NCBI RefSeq assembly: GCF_900496995.4
Contig: NC_044009.1
Location: 9,766,001-9,830,000 of the forward strand
Direction of reading: 5' to 3'
Source: Aquila chrysaetos chrysaetos
Lineage: Eukaryota; Chordata; Aves; Accipitriformes; Accipitridae
DNA length: 64,000 nt
Shown here: positions 45,943-60,900 of the stretch, in pieces
Layout of the letters: each line of letters opens with the position of its first letter
How positions within the stretch are numbered: the first letter of the stretch is position 1
The notes under the pieces: generated by a model
Databases searched by the model: none
What the model was told of the DNA's origin: nothing
The model's input: only the letters and a program-made list of their open reading frames with translations
Translations under genes and position numbers: made by a program

Positions 45943-48900
45943 TCACATGTTGTAGGCAACATAAATAGGATCCAACTGGTCAGCTAAAAATCCATCTCTC
46001 AAATGCATTCGTTGTTTCTCACCACGGGAGTTGATAGGAATAACACCAGGGTCCACAATGACTACAACACCTACTATGAGATAATGCTCTTCCAGAACCA
46101 CATTCGTTACCAGCGCGACCAGGTCCAACGCTTCTTGTTCCGAGCCTTCCAACTCCACAACCACCACAAGCAAGTTGGTCCATGTAAACACAGCACTGTC
46201 GGCATGATACAAATATTAAAGGTGAGGAAAAAAAAAACATATTGACAGGAAGCTAGTTATCAGAGAGACTCACTGGAAATAAATTTTGTAAGGACTTGAA
46301 CAATGTAAGAAATGAGAACAAGTGATATAACAGTAATGTGAAAATATTCATAAATCAAGAGGTATTAAAGCTGTAACTTCTTGGGATATTCTCTGCCACT
46401 TGTTTTTTAATTGTCCATGTACAAAATACAAGTAGGTCTTTTTCTCTTATACGTACACAATCATATTTAAATTCCTTTGCATTTATGTATTAAAATGGGA
46501 ACCATTAAGATTTCACATTCAGTGTGTGCATACTCGATATTAATGTACTTGTGTAAATCTTCAGAGATTATTAAAGGAAAGACAAAACCTCCCAAAGCTT
46601 ACAAGTAAACACTACCACTTTGAGACTGAAGAGCACCTACAGCCAAATGGTACACATCATTCATTAGGACCAAAAGAGAATAATACATGTTAGACGATAC
46701 CATTCAAGAAATCCTTGAGATGTGTTTACCACATCCAAGTGCGTACATTCTGACACAGCCAGGGAAGTCAACAATACAACTTGCAAGTGCTCTGCTGCCA
46801 TGTTCATGCCCTGCTCTCCCTGTCTTTCAGACTATGAAGATCAAACTCTGATAAAGGGGGGGGGGGGGGGGGGGGGGGGGGTTGAGTGGTGTGGGCAGGG
46901 GAAAGAGGGGCATTATATTTCAGTTACTCTCACTGCAGTAATTTCTAAGCAAAGTTTTGGTGAGTTCACCCTACAGCAAACTCTCAATCTAGCACGCTGT
47001 TCCACAGTGGTTGACTTCTGCTGCTTCACAAGGAATAAAAGGATACAGAAAAGTAATACCGAGGCTCTTACCATTCTGCAATGCTCTTATGTGCTCTTAT
47101 TACAGAAGTCTCTATATCAATGGGATGGTACCTCATTCCTCTGAGCTCCAGTGTTTCATCCAAAGAGCCTACCACATACAGGGCATCATGCCTCTCTGCA
47201 ATATAGCACAGACATTTAAAACATCATCAGATCTACAGAACAAACGTGGTCATTTGTACGTGCTTATTCCTGATGTTCCAAGATGTTCCTGGTGCTTCCT
47301 AGGAGAAAGAGTCTATAATACACATCAAGCTCTACTATTAGAAGAGAATTAAGAGGTCATGTAGCACTTCTGCCTATTGACTCAAAACAAATGAAACAAG
47401 ACTAAAAAGAATTTCTAGGTCATCCAGTTCTGCCCTTTCTCTCACACAGTGCAATCTCAGTTCATAAACCCAATCAAAATCCATTGTTAAAGCATCTTTT
47501 TGTCCCACTATTCTTACCAGAGAACTTCTCTCCTCTTATCAATAGGAACAGTTTTCCAATTTCCAAATTTAATTTTCTTTTCTTTTTGAAACCAGCTTAT
47601 ACCCACTTGTCCTCATGCCAGCAATATTCTTTTCAGCTTCTTAAGTTCCTCTATTAATGCAGCGAGAACAACTCTATCCCCTCCTCAGCCTTAGCTTTGC
47701 TAGGTTAAATAAGCAAAGCTGTCCTAGACCCTTCTGGAAGGACACACTCTCCACATTGCCACGTTCATCCTGTAATTCTGTTCAGTTCAACTTCGCCTTT
47801 TTTTTTTTTTTTGCACCTATTTTATAATTCTACTCAATCGTGTAACTTGAGACAAAAACCATGCTGGGAAGCTGCACTGTATTTTATATATACTTCATGC
47901 GCTAATTCACCATACATAGCCTCTCAAATGCTGACAAAGGACAACTGACATTGTTCCACAGTGATCTCTATGATACATGATTTTTCAGAGAGCTACAAGG
48001 CACAAAAACTTGCTGCAGTAACGTGGTGCCTTGCCACCTGCAACTTCTCTTTGTGAATGTCTGCTCACGGATTCCAATTTCTGTCAACTACCAGCCTTCT
48101 CAAGAACAGGGAGCCTTTTCACTTTGAACAGCAACAGAAGGACAATTCCATCAAAGCATCCTGTGCAGAACCATGCACTAAGGAGCAGTACAATGTGCCC
48201 TGGAGGTCAGGTAACTACCCTAGAAAATCAGAGAGGAGGAAAGCAAGGGAAGCTTAGAGCACCTTGGTTCAGTGTTCTTTTATCATCTTTTATCAGCTCT
48301 GAAGGGGAAGATGACATGCAGTAAAAGCTTTTTCAGGGAGCTGGATCTACGTTACATCAGCTCCCACTGATAGCCTGAGACCACATTCCTTCAGGAACAG
48401 AGACTCAGGAGGGGCTGGCCAACACAGAACTGCTCAGTGTACTAAGTAGGTTGAACGGGTGGAGAGGTCTGGTGCCAAGAAAGGACCCTTCTGGGTAGTG
48501 GTGGTAGCTGTGGGATATGGATACCACCCATCTCTGATGAAGATTGTTTCTTTACCCAAATTCACCTTTTGCTCTCTGGTGGCACTCTGACTGTGGAAGA
48601 GGGAAGCCTGCAGGACAGAGCTCTTGAGGAGATGGAACTGAGCGGGCTGCAGGAATTTCTCCAGCCAGAGCAATAGCATCGACCTTTGCTGTTCTCAAGA
48701 GCCCCAGGGAGACTGAAGAGCACGACAGCACAGTAGACTGGAGGATGACCCTCTCTTAGCAACTAGATCCAACAGTGTTACATCACAGACTGTTTCTGAA
48801 CCCTGGACTGGTATCCACTGTAACAGATAGCGTAGCTCCTCAACAAAAGTCTGCACCTTCAACAAATTGCTCTCCTCAATCACTCTTCTTCCTTCACATA

Positions 48901-51900
48901 ATGGAGGACTAAAAGTAGGATGGACATGCATGGTGTCCCCCAAACAGACACTTATGTTCCAGAACTGGGAACACTGCTTTTCTATTGTGTACCATGAGGG
49001 ACTACAGGAATGTAAAAAGTGTCTGTGAATCTCCTACAGTTCATTATCCAGTAACAGCAATGAGCGGACACTGACACTATCCATGTAGATACCATCATTC
49101 ATTTAAGTCCAATCACAGACAATGAGCAATATACATTTGCTAATAAGTTATAAGCAAACTCCGTTTCTTAGGATGTTTAGAGAGAACTTTTTTTTTAAAT
49201 GTCTGATAATCAAGAGTTATACCTACTCCATATTCTGTCTCAACAATAAAAGGAGCAGTTTTTCTTCCATCTGCTGACATTTCTCAAGTTTAGACAACCT
49301 GGCTTCGATTGAAAAAATGAGATTAACAATTTCTTTTCTATACTGGAAAAATTATGGAGAAGTTACTCCTCCAGACCTTTAACTTCTGAAAGGCTGTGAA
49401 ATCACCAGTATTTCTGCATGTCCTAAAACTGCTGAATGACAACACTATTTGTATTCTCTAGATCAGCACTGAAATACTGCATCCTGTCTGTAAGGAAAGA
49501 GGTTCAGAGGAAAAGTGAGTAGAAAGGCTCTAGTGCTTCTAACAAATGTGCTCGTATTATTATTTTGTCTGAGTGGAAATAAAGGAAGATGAACATGGTT
49601 TCTGAATCTGTCAAAAGGGCATTATGAATTTCTCATTTTGCATGATTACCCAGTATCATTATAATCAATGAATATGTACAGAGTAGCAATTCCTGTTACA
49701 TCCAGCACTTTGCTCTGATGGAAGTCAGGATAAACTTGCAGGACATCTTACTCTTCACTACCCCAAGGAATTTCAAACACATGCTTCTGTAAGTACATTT
49801 GTTTTCTCTCACCTCCACTAGCATCAGTAAGTTCTGTTCTGCGCAGAAAGCCAAGGTACCCAGTCCGAGCCCATACGGTCTGAGTGTCTCCAAAACTCAA
49901 GCGAGCAGTAAAGTGATCAGCGTGCAGTGCTTCTTCTCCATACACTGTGTAGTAACCAGTAGCATTGTGTGGACTACTCACCCATATCTAGGGGATAAAA
50001 AAACCCCAACAAAACAAAAAGGAATCATTCCCGTAAAAACATAGGTTATTTTGCCAGACCCAGGCAGCATCATTTATTGATTTAAAAGATCCGTTCCACT
50101 GACAATTTTGTTGCTCCTGAAACGCCAGGAGTAGTTTTATTAAAATAATTCATTAACTTCTGCCTCACAGAAAATGACCAGGAAAAAGGAGTAAAAAGGA
50201 GTTTTATATACATGTAATTGGGGATGGTAAAGAGGAAAAATGAACTAGGCATTTGGCTTACTGGAAATGAACAGCTGTTAACGTGCAATCTTCTATTAGT
50301 TGGGCATCTTAGTATACAAAAATCCAGATGTATATAAAACAAGGATTAAACCAAACAGCAAATTACTTCATTACTACTGTCCACTGATGGGAGTACATAA
50401 GATATTCACTGCCTCTTCTAGCTGCCAATTGGATACAGACTAGTCAACTGGTATCCCCTGGCACTGGCATGCAGTAGTTTGGCAGAAGAGGGAGGAAACC
50501 ATGCAGACATACATACAAGCATGCAAACAGTTCCAACTCTCTGTAGAGTTCATTCACTTGCCACATTATGTGGCTGTCCCACTAAGAGACATGCATTTAT
50601 CTAACATGATTTATCTATATATTAAATCGCTGCTGATAAACAAAGTACAACAGCATCAAAGCTTTACCTCTCCTAAATGTGAGTCTCCCAGGGGTCCCTT
50701 GGTTTCTGTGTGTGCTATGATGACCTTTACCCCTGGAAGAATCTTGAATAAGAAGCAAATAGAAGTTAAGAGAACTTGAATTCATCAAAAGGAAAGTTAA
50801 TAATGCAGAGCCCCAGAAGTCAACAGCCTGTGCAATTCTTCCCTTTCTACTCCTCTCTGCACCACAGATACCAACCATCTCTTCCTACCAAGTTGTTTAA
50901 TCATTTAAACTCTAACCTGCTATTTTGCAGCTTCAGAGTTGAAGTTTGTTTCACACCTGAAAAATGCCTTCCACATGAAGGCCTCTGATTTTTTCAGCTG
51001 TAGCAACATATCCTATTGCTTCACTTCATGCACCTGGCTTCATTTTAACTAGCTGTTCATTTTATGCTCTCTCTAGTGCCTCTCCTAGGTATACTGTGAT
51101 TAGTGAAGCTCATTGCACACATTCTGTGCTGAGATCCAGCTGAAGCAGCTCACCACCCAGGTAAGGGTCATGCGGAGGAAGGATTGCTCTCAGTCTCTCA
51201 CCTTCCCAGACTCCATAAGTGGCAGACTGTGTGGAGAACCTCTCTCTACCAAACGCACCCTGAGAAAATAAGAGAATACATTTGTACAAGGATTTATGAA
51301 CTTAAATAGAAGTTAAATAGATGTGTTCCAGTATATCCAGTGTTATCCTATCCTTAGCTGCGCTGACCAAACTATTATGATGCCAGCCAATTAAGCTCAG
51401 TTATTCACAATGCAGTAAGACAGTTAAGAGTTTCTAGCTGTCTTCAAGACTTCCATATTAGCATTCCCATAGACCACACTTAAGAATCAGAAACTCAGCT
51501 CTCTGGAAAGACAAGTAACTTCTTCCAACAGAGCTCTAAGGTTGCAGTTCCACCAGCATTTCAAATTCACCTTGTTTGTTGGACTCTCCTGGACCTCTGC
51601 TTGTCACACTGAACCATGGCAGAGCATCAAGTAGGAATTACAAAAAATGAAGAGCAAGCAGCTTAAATGGAATTAAGTGACACCATGCAGCCCATTAGTA
51701 GCATAACTTATGAAGATAGCATATTTGCAGAAGGAACAAGAACTGAGTGCGGTAGGAGAGGCATAAAAGAGGCTCCTATACATTGTGTTATATTACACTA
51801 TACCTACACCCATACGCTAGAACTAACACAGTGGCAGCTTTGAGGCTATGGCCAAACTTGTTTTTAACAGGAATATATACACCATGCAAGTCATTAAATA

Positions 51901-54900
51901 AGGAGAAAAATATTAAATAAGGAGAAAATAACTGTATTTTACATTGATCTGTTCAGATGCCAAATTGGGGTCATGCAAATGATGGTGAATAGTTTGTCTT
52001 CTAACAGCTAAGATTTAAGCTTGCAAAAATTAGAGAAGAGTAGTCACAAAAGCTGCCAGTTAACATAAGCTCCTAATTTAACATTATCAATTAAAAAAAA
52101 TAAAGCAAATGCACCAAGTCTTGATATTATGTTTCTTAAAATAAGTACAGAAACAAATACATATATGCATGTACCCTACTAAACTTACAGTCTGAAGTTG
52201 GTGTGGCCAGCACTTGTATTAACCAAGTTAACTGAGAGACAAGTTAATACAAAAATTACGACTACAGAATTAAGTCTGATGGAATGATGCACATTCCCAT
52301 CACACATACACCCAGAGAGAAGAATCTCCATTCCTGGAGATTTTCTGTACTGAACTGGTCCTGGCCCTCAGTAACCTGAAGGAGCCTTGAAGCTGGTCCT
52401 GCTTTGAGCAGGAAGTTGCATGAGGGACGTCCTGATATCCTGCCCACCCTAACTGTTTCTGTGTTTCTGTGACTAACCAGCCAGTTGGCAAAGTCACCTT
52501 TTGCTAACAGTATGCTTAGGTAAGAAACAGCTAATGAGTCTAGGTTATACAGGACTGATGAATAGACAGCAAGTTAGGTGAGGGTCTAGAAAGGAACAGT
52601 AGAACAAGTGATGGAGGAGGAGATGCTGGACCACTTCCAGCACACAGCTGTCATTCTCTAGGGTGGGGTTGAATGTATGTGGTGATGAGGGATTAGCAGC
52701 TGCCAAGAATATTTCAACAAACCAACGCAATGCAATGAGGCTGAACTTTCTCCTCTACAGTCATTAAATAGTTAGTGCTTTAACATAATCTGTACCTGTC
52801 ATGTCGAAGTGCTCTCATATCTACATAGACCGTTGTTGGATCTGGTCCTGCTGTTCCCTAAGAATAAGAAGGAAGAAACAAATTCAACAGAAGCCAGAAA
52901 ATCCTGCTTTCATTCTCACAGCCACATAAATTCACAAATTCCTTTCCCTTTTTTACTGATACTTAAAAAGTACTACCATAATCTACCAGAAATATAGTAA
53001 AATAGCCCCCCTTTCTAGAGTGACTGCCATAAAGCTTTGATGTTTTATGGAATCAGTAAATGAATGCACAAGTGAAGTATGTATTATATAGGTAAGTCTT
53101 TAAGGTTTTAAAATTTTAAAATTTAAAATGTAAGTTTTTAAAATTTTATTTTGGTAAGCACCTCCTCTAAAAACTACATAGCAAGTGCAAATCATGTAAG
53201 CATAAACCCATGTGGGCCTAATTCCTTTCCCAAAGCTCAACTGTTCTACTTTGTAACAGGTTTGTCAACTTCGAATTAAAAAAACCCAACCCAACCTTTA
53301 AGTAAAACATAACTCTAACCAACACATATCTTCTCAAGGCTCCTGCCAGTAACAGCCTAGGCAGAGGCAGAGCTCTCTTGCAGTCAGAGGATAAACCTGC
53401 TGACCAACTCTGGTGAGAGGTTTCCCATTTCCCAACGTGGGAACAGGGGACCTTTTTTTTTCCCGAGCAGAATTTAATCTCAAGAGAACTAGAAACTACC
53501 GTGAAATGCATATTTAAGCTAAAAAAAAGGGCAAAGTTTTGGTGACTCTTTCCCCCCATGGCAGTTTCTCATTTTGGAAATACTTAAAATGAGGCCACTT
53601 TGCCATCAGCTCAAGATTGCAGTGGTGGAGAACAGTAATAATGTCTTTATAATGACATTCCCTTGTACTTCCATAGCACCGCTGAGGCTCAGTGACACTG
53701 ACGGCCACACCAGATTAACGGTATGATCTTTATCTTTAGGAATACAACATTCAGTAATTTTAATCATTGCTATAACCCCTTTTCTGGCTTGTTTGAGAAA
53801 GAGGTTTTGTACTTCAGCAACAAGTGTTCTTTGTGAGTAAAACTGATCTTTAGAAAAAAAATTCACTTGATCTGTTTCAAATGAAAACTCTCTCAAATGG
53901 CATACATTCATTATAGAGTAACACTGCTGAACCAGATTGACTTTAGGACATTACAAGCACACATGCATCACTATACCTGTTCAGCCAGCTTGCCCAGCCT
54001 GTTTGGCTGACAGTGGGACCACAAACAGAAGTAACAGAGGCCATCAAAGTGTGTGAAACAGAGAGAAAGGGGAAAAAAGAAAATACAAACAAAGAGGCAC
54101 TGGAAACATAAGATACACACAGTAAGACAGAAAACAAAACTCATACTGTTTTAGAGTGGAAAGAAAATTTCCATTTCAGATTACTTAAGAGCTTGGCACT
54201 TTTAAGTGGTTCATTGGGAAACGTGCAAATCCCAGTTAACAAACAAGAAGGGGTTCAAAGCAGATCATATGGAATACCTGTTGCCTTATCATAAATCCCT
54301 CCTCCATGTGTAAGTATCTAAATGCTGCTTCCAGCTTCAGAAACACCTTCTCAGTAAACCAGTCCAGTAAGGTTGAAAGACATTATGTATTTATTTGCAT
54401 GCTAACTTGTATCAAATACCCATTCAGTTTGGCTATTCATCTGTATTCATTTAAATTCAATGATTTAAAAAAGTCAAATACAGATATCACTTTGGAAGAA
54501 TTGGGGAAAGGGGTTGGAAAAAACCCAAAACACTAAAAAAGGGCTCAAGAATGGAGAACAGAGATGAAAAAGGTATAAAATGAAGGGGCAGCTTAACTGC
54601 CCAGCAGCCCTACACTCTTCACAGTTTTCTTGGAGTACTTTTCACATTGCCATTTAACATTCTGCAGAAAAACTGTTTTTCCCCCCTTTGTGCAGTCTGA
54701 ACAGCAAACATCCCAAACTGGCTTTTCGAATTCTTATTTAGATAGGCAATTGAGAAAGCTGTTCTTTCACACTTGGCATCTGAAATGCTTTATTCAATGA
54801 ATTTAAAATCTTAATTTACATTCATCTTAATTTAATCTATATCCTTCCTATTTTTCTATCTGCTGATTTGTAAAATTGCTCTTTATAAGCATTTATCTAG

Positions 54901-57900
54901 GGGTTTATAAGCATTTATCTAGGGCTTGTTAAAAACCTTTTCTCCTTTAATATGTGTGAAAGAAACTATAGAAACTAAAGAAACAATTATGAATGGCAAC
55001 ATATTTAAAAAGCTCATGGCCCAAAACATCTCTTCTGTAGGAAATCTATAACATTAAAATACACTCTGAGAGGAAAAAAGGCTTTCCTTCATCTAGTGGG
55101 CACCAGAAAGGAAAAAAAAAAGGGGGGGGGGGAGGAGATTTGCAGAAGCACAGTAGGGGTCTTCATAGAATCACATTTTTTTATTAAGTGTAATTCATAC
55201 CAATAAAATTGGAAATAAAGCATACAATTACACACATACTTAATGCATGTGCCATCTATGAAATTCCCCACATACAAAGCTACATACTGCCGCATCTGAA
55301 ACTTGAGCACTTTATCTATTAACTCAAGTATCATCCAAAACCCGGGATGCTTTGTCATTTTCTAGACCATACTTAGTACCTGATTTTCAGGTAAGTTGTA
55401 GTATACTTTTTTTTCCCTCTCCTAACTAGAGAAGAAACATCTCATTAAGAAAAGTTAGATCTAATATGGTTAAATTACACATAAAAGATTATAGTCAACT
55501 GAACACTAAACTATCAAAGGGTGGGTCTGGACCATAGCACGTCATTGTCTCCAGTCTGTGAAGCAGGGCTGTGTACTTTATGGGCATATTCACCCCCTCA
55601 AAGCTTCCAATTTTATACCTTTAACTGAAAAAAAAGTCCAACTCTCACAAGAGGCGAGACAAATGTATTTACATATTGGCAATACTCATTTGAGAGCCTT
55701 AAAAGTAAAAATAACCTGCCAACCTTGTCAGTTTTCCTGGGTCTTACTTGAGGAACTCTGTCTTCTATTTAATTCCACATATACATAAGTTATTTTCAAA
55801 CAGACAAAATGTGAGTCACACAAAAGCTGAAATAGCACTGCTTGAAATATTTAATATGTTTATGAACAGGAAGCTGTGTATTTAATTTAATACTGCTCCT
55901 GCATAGTAGGAAGGAAACAAGTTTCTTAATATTGATTCTCTGTATTAGAAAGGCAAATCAACTGGTCAATTAGTACAGAGAAGTAAAATTATCATAATCC
56001 ACATCTTCAAGGCTTATTTAACTTGGTGGTGAAGCAAGCAGGCCATGGAGCTCTAGTTCATTAGAAAAAAAACTACATACAGCTGAACATGATTTCCTAT
56101 AAAGTTCCCAGAGATTCTGTATAAGGGATAAGCAGTTTAAACTCACCTGTAAGCAAATTGCTACGTTGACTCTGCACCCAAATGTAGTGCTCACTGCACG
56201 AGCAGAGAGGCCCAGGTCCTTGAATAACTTCGAGAAAGACTGTGTTAATGTAATCCTTGGTCTCTCCTCTGCAACCACCATGCATGTTCGTACGCAGGAC
56301 AGGTTAACTCCTTTCATCTGAGAGGTTGGGTGAAGAAAACAACAACATTTTAAGTCTGAAGTCAACAATTCTGGAAATAAGCCATTTTAATTTGCAGAAC
56401 AGATGGCATTTAAAAACACTAGAGTAACTGACGTGAACTGGTTAAACAATATAGACACGGACTGCACTCAGTTTAGCTCCATCCACACAGGACAACCCAC
56501 TAAAATTGTGCCAAGAAGCTTTGTGGCAGGGTTTGATGCCCAAGATGCAAACTACTCACATCGTGTAGCTGCAACACAGCCACTCATCATTTTGAGCTGA
56601 AAAAAACACAAAATGTCTTTCTGTCACAGGGTGGGCTCACAAGACACCGGCTCGCTCCCAGTGCTGCGCAGTTCAGATGCAAGCAGAGTGTTCGAGACCT
56701 TATTAGCTCTCATCAGTGTGAATGTGAACCAGTAGCAACTGGCTGTGGGCCAGGATTCCCTTCAGTGAGGTCCAGGAGAACAGAGGGACAGAGTTTTTTG
56801 TCTATACCGAGAATAAGCACAATGTACCCACTTTCTTGTGCGCAACAAGCTGCCAGACATTCCCAGTGGAAGTCCTAAGCAGCTTAGTTACTACCGCCAT
56901 GGGAACTCTCCTACTATTGAGACAGAGGCGCCTCTTCTAGGAAATTAAGTTGCAGTTAAGAGATTTGCCTCAAAAAGAGATGGACGTATTAGTGTGTAAG
57001 TAACTGCTGCTGTTAGGAAGAATACATCCATTTTAGAACTCAAAACTTTTGGTGTCAAGTGATCTGAAAGCAGGTGAGACTTGCCAGATTTTGGGGGCCT
57101 TTTTGGTTTGTTTTTTTGGGGGGAGAGGTTTTTTGGTTTTGGAGTTTGCTGGGGCTTTGAGTTTTTTTCTTTTTTGATGTGGGTTTTGTCTGGTTTTTTT
57201 GTTTTGTCTCAGACAAGAAAAAGTTGATAGGCTTGCTACATATTTTGCCCAAAATATCAGAAATACCCAGCAGCACAGAGGTGGCACAAATAAGTAAAGT
57301 TGAAAACATAAGACTTCTTTTCTTCATCACCAGAAACATGAGAGCTGAAACTTCCAGCAATCTCAACATTTCCCAAAAAGCAAGTCATAATGAAAGGCTT
57401 TCACAGAAACACTTATGGGCCCATCTTCTGCAAGTCAAAATGAAATATTTTTAGAAAGATACATGTATTTATATGTCAGTATGTTGAAAAATCAAGTCCA
57501 CTCACCCGGAGATTATCAGTTTGTGTTCCAAGCCCTTTGGTGCACATCTCCATCACAGAGTACGAGCAGAACGTGACGCGCACTTTATACTGACTTACAG
57601 CAGACAACCACAGAGACACATTGCTCTCCAGTTCCAGAGGAGGGACTAGAATAGACTGATGACCCGAATAAACACTAGGGAGAGGAAGAAAAAGAAACAT
57701 GAAAACTTCAAGTCAGCACAAAAAAGCCAAAAGTTACATAAAGTCAAAATGAAGCAAATATAGGAAAACTGAGAGCTTGGTATCTATTTGAACTTCAGCT
57801 TATCTTCTCCACAGAGAGCAAGTATCTCTTAGTTAGCTAAGAACTATGGGTTTGAGTTAAGTCACAGACTTTACGGTGTGTATATTTGTCCTGCAGTAAA

Positions 57901-60900
57901 TTGGGTCGAACTATAGGCAAATACTCAATGCCTTGAACAGACAGAACTTCTGACACTAAAACATTGACATTTGAGGCATCACTCTAGTTACAGATAACAA
58001 TTGGTAATTGAGCTTATTTTGTGAGTCATTCTAGGGAAAATGCACCTTTTGCTTCAAGTGAAATGAGTCTTTAACACGTGTATTGCACCATTCAAGTTTT
58101 TAGTGCAATTTTCTAGCCTTTGCTGTAGGTGACTCAGCTTTTAAACTGTGTTTATGTGAAATATTTAACCTGGATACCAGTTAACATGAGTGGACAAAAA
58201 GTCGAATTCAGAACCACACCACCTTTTAATTGTTTGGGTTTTTTTAAAATATTATATACTCATTTCAAGACAATCAATGCCATGGACATACAGTCTTAAA
58301 TTACCAAATGTTTTTTGGATCAGTTACTATGAACAAAATCAGTGACACAACCCTTTGTAAAACCAGGCTTAGATAAACCAATGGATCTTGAAAAAAATAA
58401 CAGCATCTCTAATTGCTTTCAACAGGTAGTTTGACAAGCTTGCCATTTCTTCCTGACTAGAGTTGATGTGTTTTTGTAGTGGGCAATACGATGAGGAGTT
58501 TTTTGTTTTCTTTTTAAACATTCTAAAATAGAAAAAAAAATCATTCTGTAATAAAACAGTCTTTCACACTAAAACAAAGCTATAACTCAGATGAAACACA
58601 GCAGGCCTTATATTAACTCTTGTATAGTAAGCATGACACACATACTTCCTTTCCCTAAAAATATTTTCAAAAATCCGTTTAGATTTTAATTCTTCCATCA
58701 CTGAGATTTCTTCTCCCTCCACGCTGCCTCACTTTATTGATGATATAAAATCATCAGATGTTACTGAAGTTAATTTTTTGCTTTCCTTCAGGACACTTCC
58801 TTTCCAGTTGGGGAAATCAGAGAGGGAATGAAAAGGTTAACTACACTAAACTTAATGTTATCTGTTTACAAAATAACCTTTCATATTCAGTTTCTGTGTT
58901 TTTTAAATGAACTATCTAAAACACTATTAAATCTTTGGATTAGTTAAAGCATATGGAATGTTTTAAAAGGCAAGTATTTTAAAGAGGAAAATTTTGCAGC
59001 TTTGCAAGATGTGCTGCATTATAGTAGTTATCTGATTGAATCAATTCAGGTCTCATTCATTTTAAGAAACATTCAGCTGCTTCCTTCAGCAGTATTTCAT
59101 AGTGAATACCAATCTTGCAGTCAACACCTTAAGGGTCTTGTAAAAAAGGTATGGTTCAATCTCAAAAGACTTTAAAAGGATTTATTTAATCAATGGAAAA
59201 TAGACAGCGAATCCCTTTTTTTCTTGGATTTGGTATCTAATTAATTCCACTTGCAAAACTCAAGTTACTCGAGTAACTAACTAACTTAAATGAGTTTTGT
59301 TACCACAAAAGGTATTTTATGAAATACCTGTAAAAGGTTAATTTGTGTTTCTCTGACAGTTTCATCCACAACTGTTCCCTTTTATTCTAGAGAAGGCTGG
59401 GAACACATGAGAAAGCCTACGACTCAAACGACATACCTGCACAAGCACCATAGTGCAAATCCCAAGCCACAGTAAGGGTCAAGGCAGATGGCAATCTGAC
59501 GTGAAGGGTACAACTCACACTGTAGCTTTATAGAGCGACATAAGGCACTTGTAGCTGCATGTGACATCTGTAAGAGGAAAACAGGCACTCTCAGGGACTT
59601 TTTAAAAAAAAGGGTATCACATGTAATAACTGACAGAAACGTTTCTTGTAGAAGACGTGGCAACACGTAGCGGTTTGGTTTTTTTTTTTTAAGCACCTTT
59701 AAAACAGGAAAGGGATACGAGCCCAAAATTTCACATGTACTTTTCTTGCTAGTGGCAAGTGATATCTGTCATGACATCGAATGATGCCAAATAACATCTG
59801 ACATCTCTATGATAAATTGCAAGAGAAAACATTCATGAACTTTATAACAAACACTCTCCATTTAGTCCCCTTGGTGATTCCTCACATAGAGGCAGTAAGA
59901 CTCAATGCTTCCAAAAAGTGCACCAAGAAATTCTGATGTCATGCAAATGTAAAAATAAGCTTTCTGAACACTAAGATGGTCCACTTACATATTTGTATTT
60001 CTTCTCTGGCAGAAGGAACCAATATGGAATATGCCTATATATAAGGAAACAAAGTATAATAATCTCTCTCTTGTTACTCTACCTTAACTCCTGCTAATAT
60101 ACCAGTAGTAGACACACTGAAGTCCAAGTATGCCAACATATCTGGAGATGTAGGTCTGAAAATACTAGCCAGCTTCTTCTTAGGCATATCATCTATTTAA
60201 AATAAATAAAAAGAGTACCATATTATTATTTTGGAAAAAGAGCACAGGACAAAAATGTATCATTACAGCATTAACACCAGATGCTTTCTATAGTTCCTGG
60301 ACAGCTACTTTGATGCAATGCAAGATACATGCATTCAACTAGGCAGTTATGGTATAACAAAATAAATAAATCAAACACTTCAAAGCATTTACATTTTGGC
60401 TAGTGGGCAAACATTCTGTACCTGTATCCAAAATAGTGGGCCATGTTTTAATATCTACAGCTGTTGCAGCTTCCTTGGACTTCAGCAGTTTCATTATCGC
60501 TTGCGTGGTCAGTATACATGCAGACTTACTGACCTGTAAAAGACACAGCATTGAAAACATTTATAAAACTAGTGAATGAATGCTCAAGTGATTTCATATC
60601 TGTCCAGATGAGATAACCAGTAAGCTGAATAGATCAAGAAAAACATTGGAAACAAAGCAAAATAAATCACAGCAATAGAAAGAATATTTTAAAACAAGTT
60701 TCTGAAAGAAGCATTTATTGACTCAGCCACAGGACACTGATTTTTTTTTCCTAGCTTATTTTACATTGACTGCGGCAAAGCAATTTATCAGGCTGCATCA
60801 ATCATCCTACACCCACCAAAAGCATTAGGAGAGGAATGTCTTGTACATACCTCTACAATCATTTTGACAGTGGGCAGAGTAGTAGCAAGATTCTGTGGAT

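Noticed and set aside
51150-51201. Minus-strand open sequence directly after DIP2A exon 51259-51202, considered as an exon extension
   Set aside because: A good GTGAGAG donor lies at 51201, and joining to the next exon gives the continuous DIP2 sequence.
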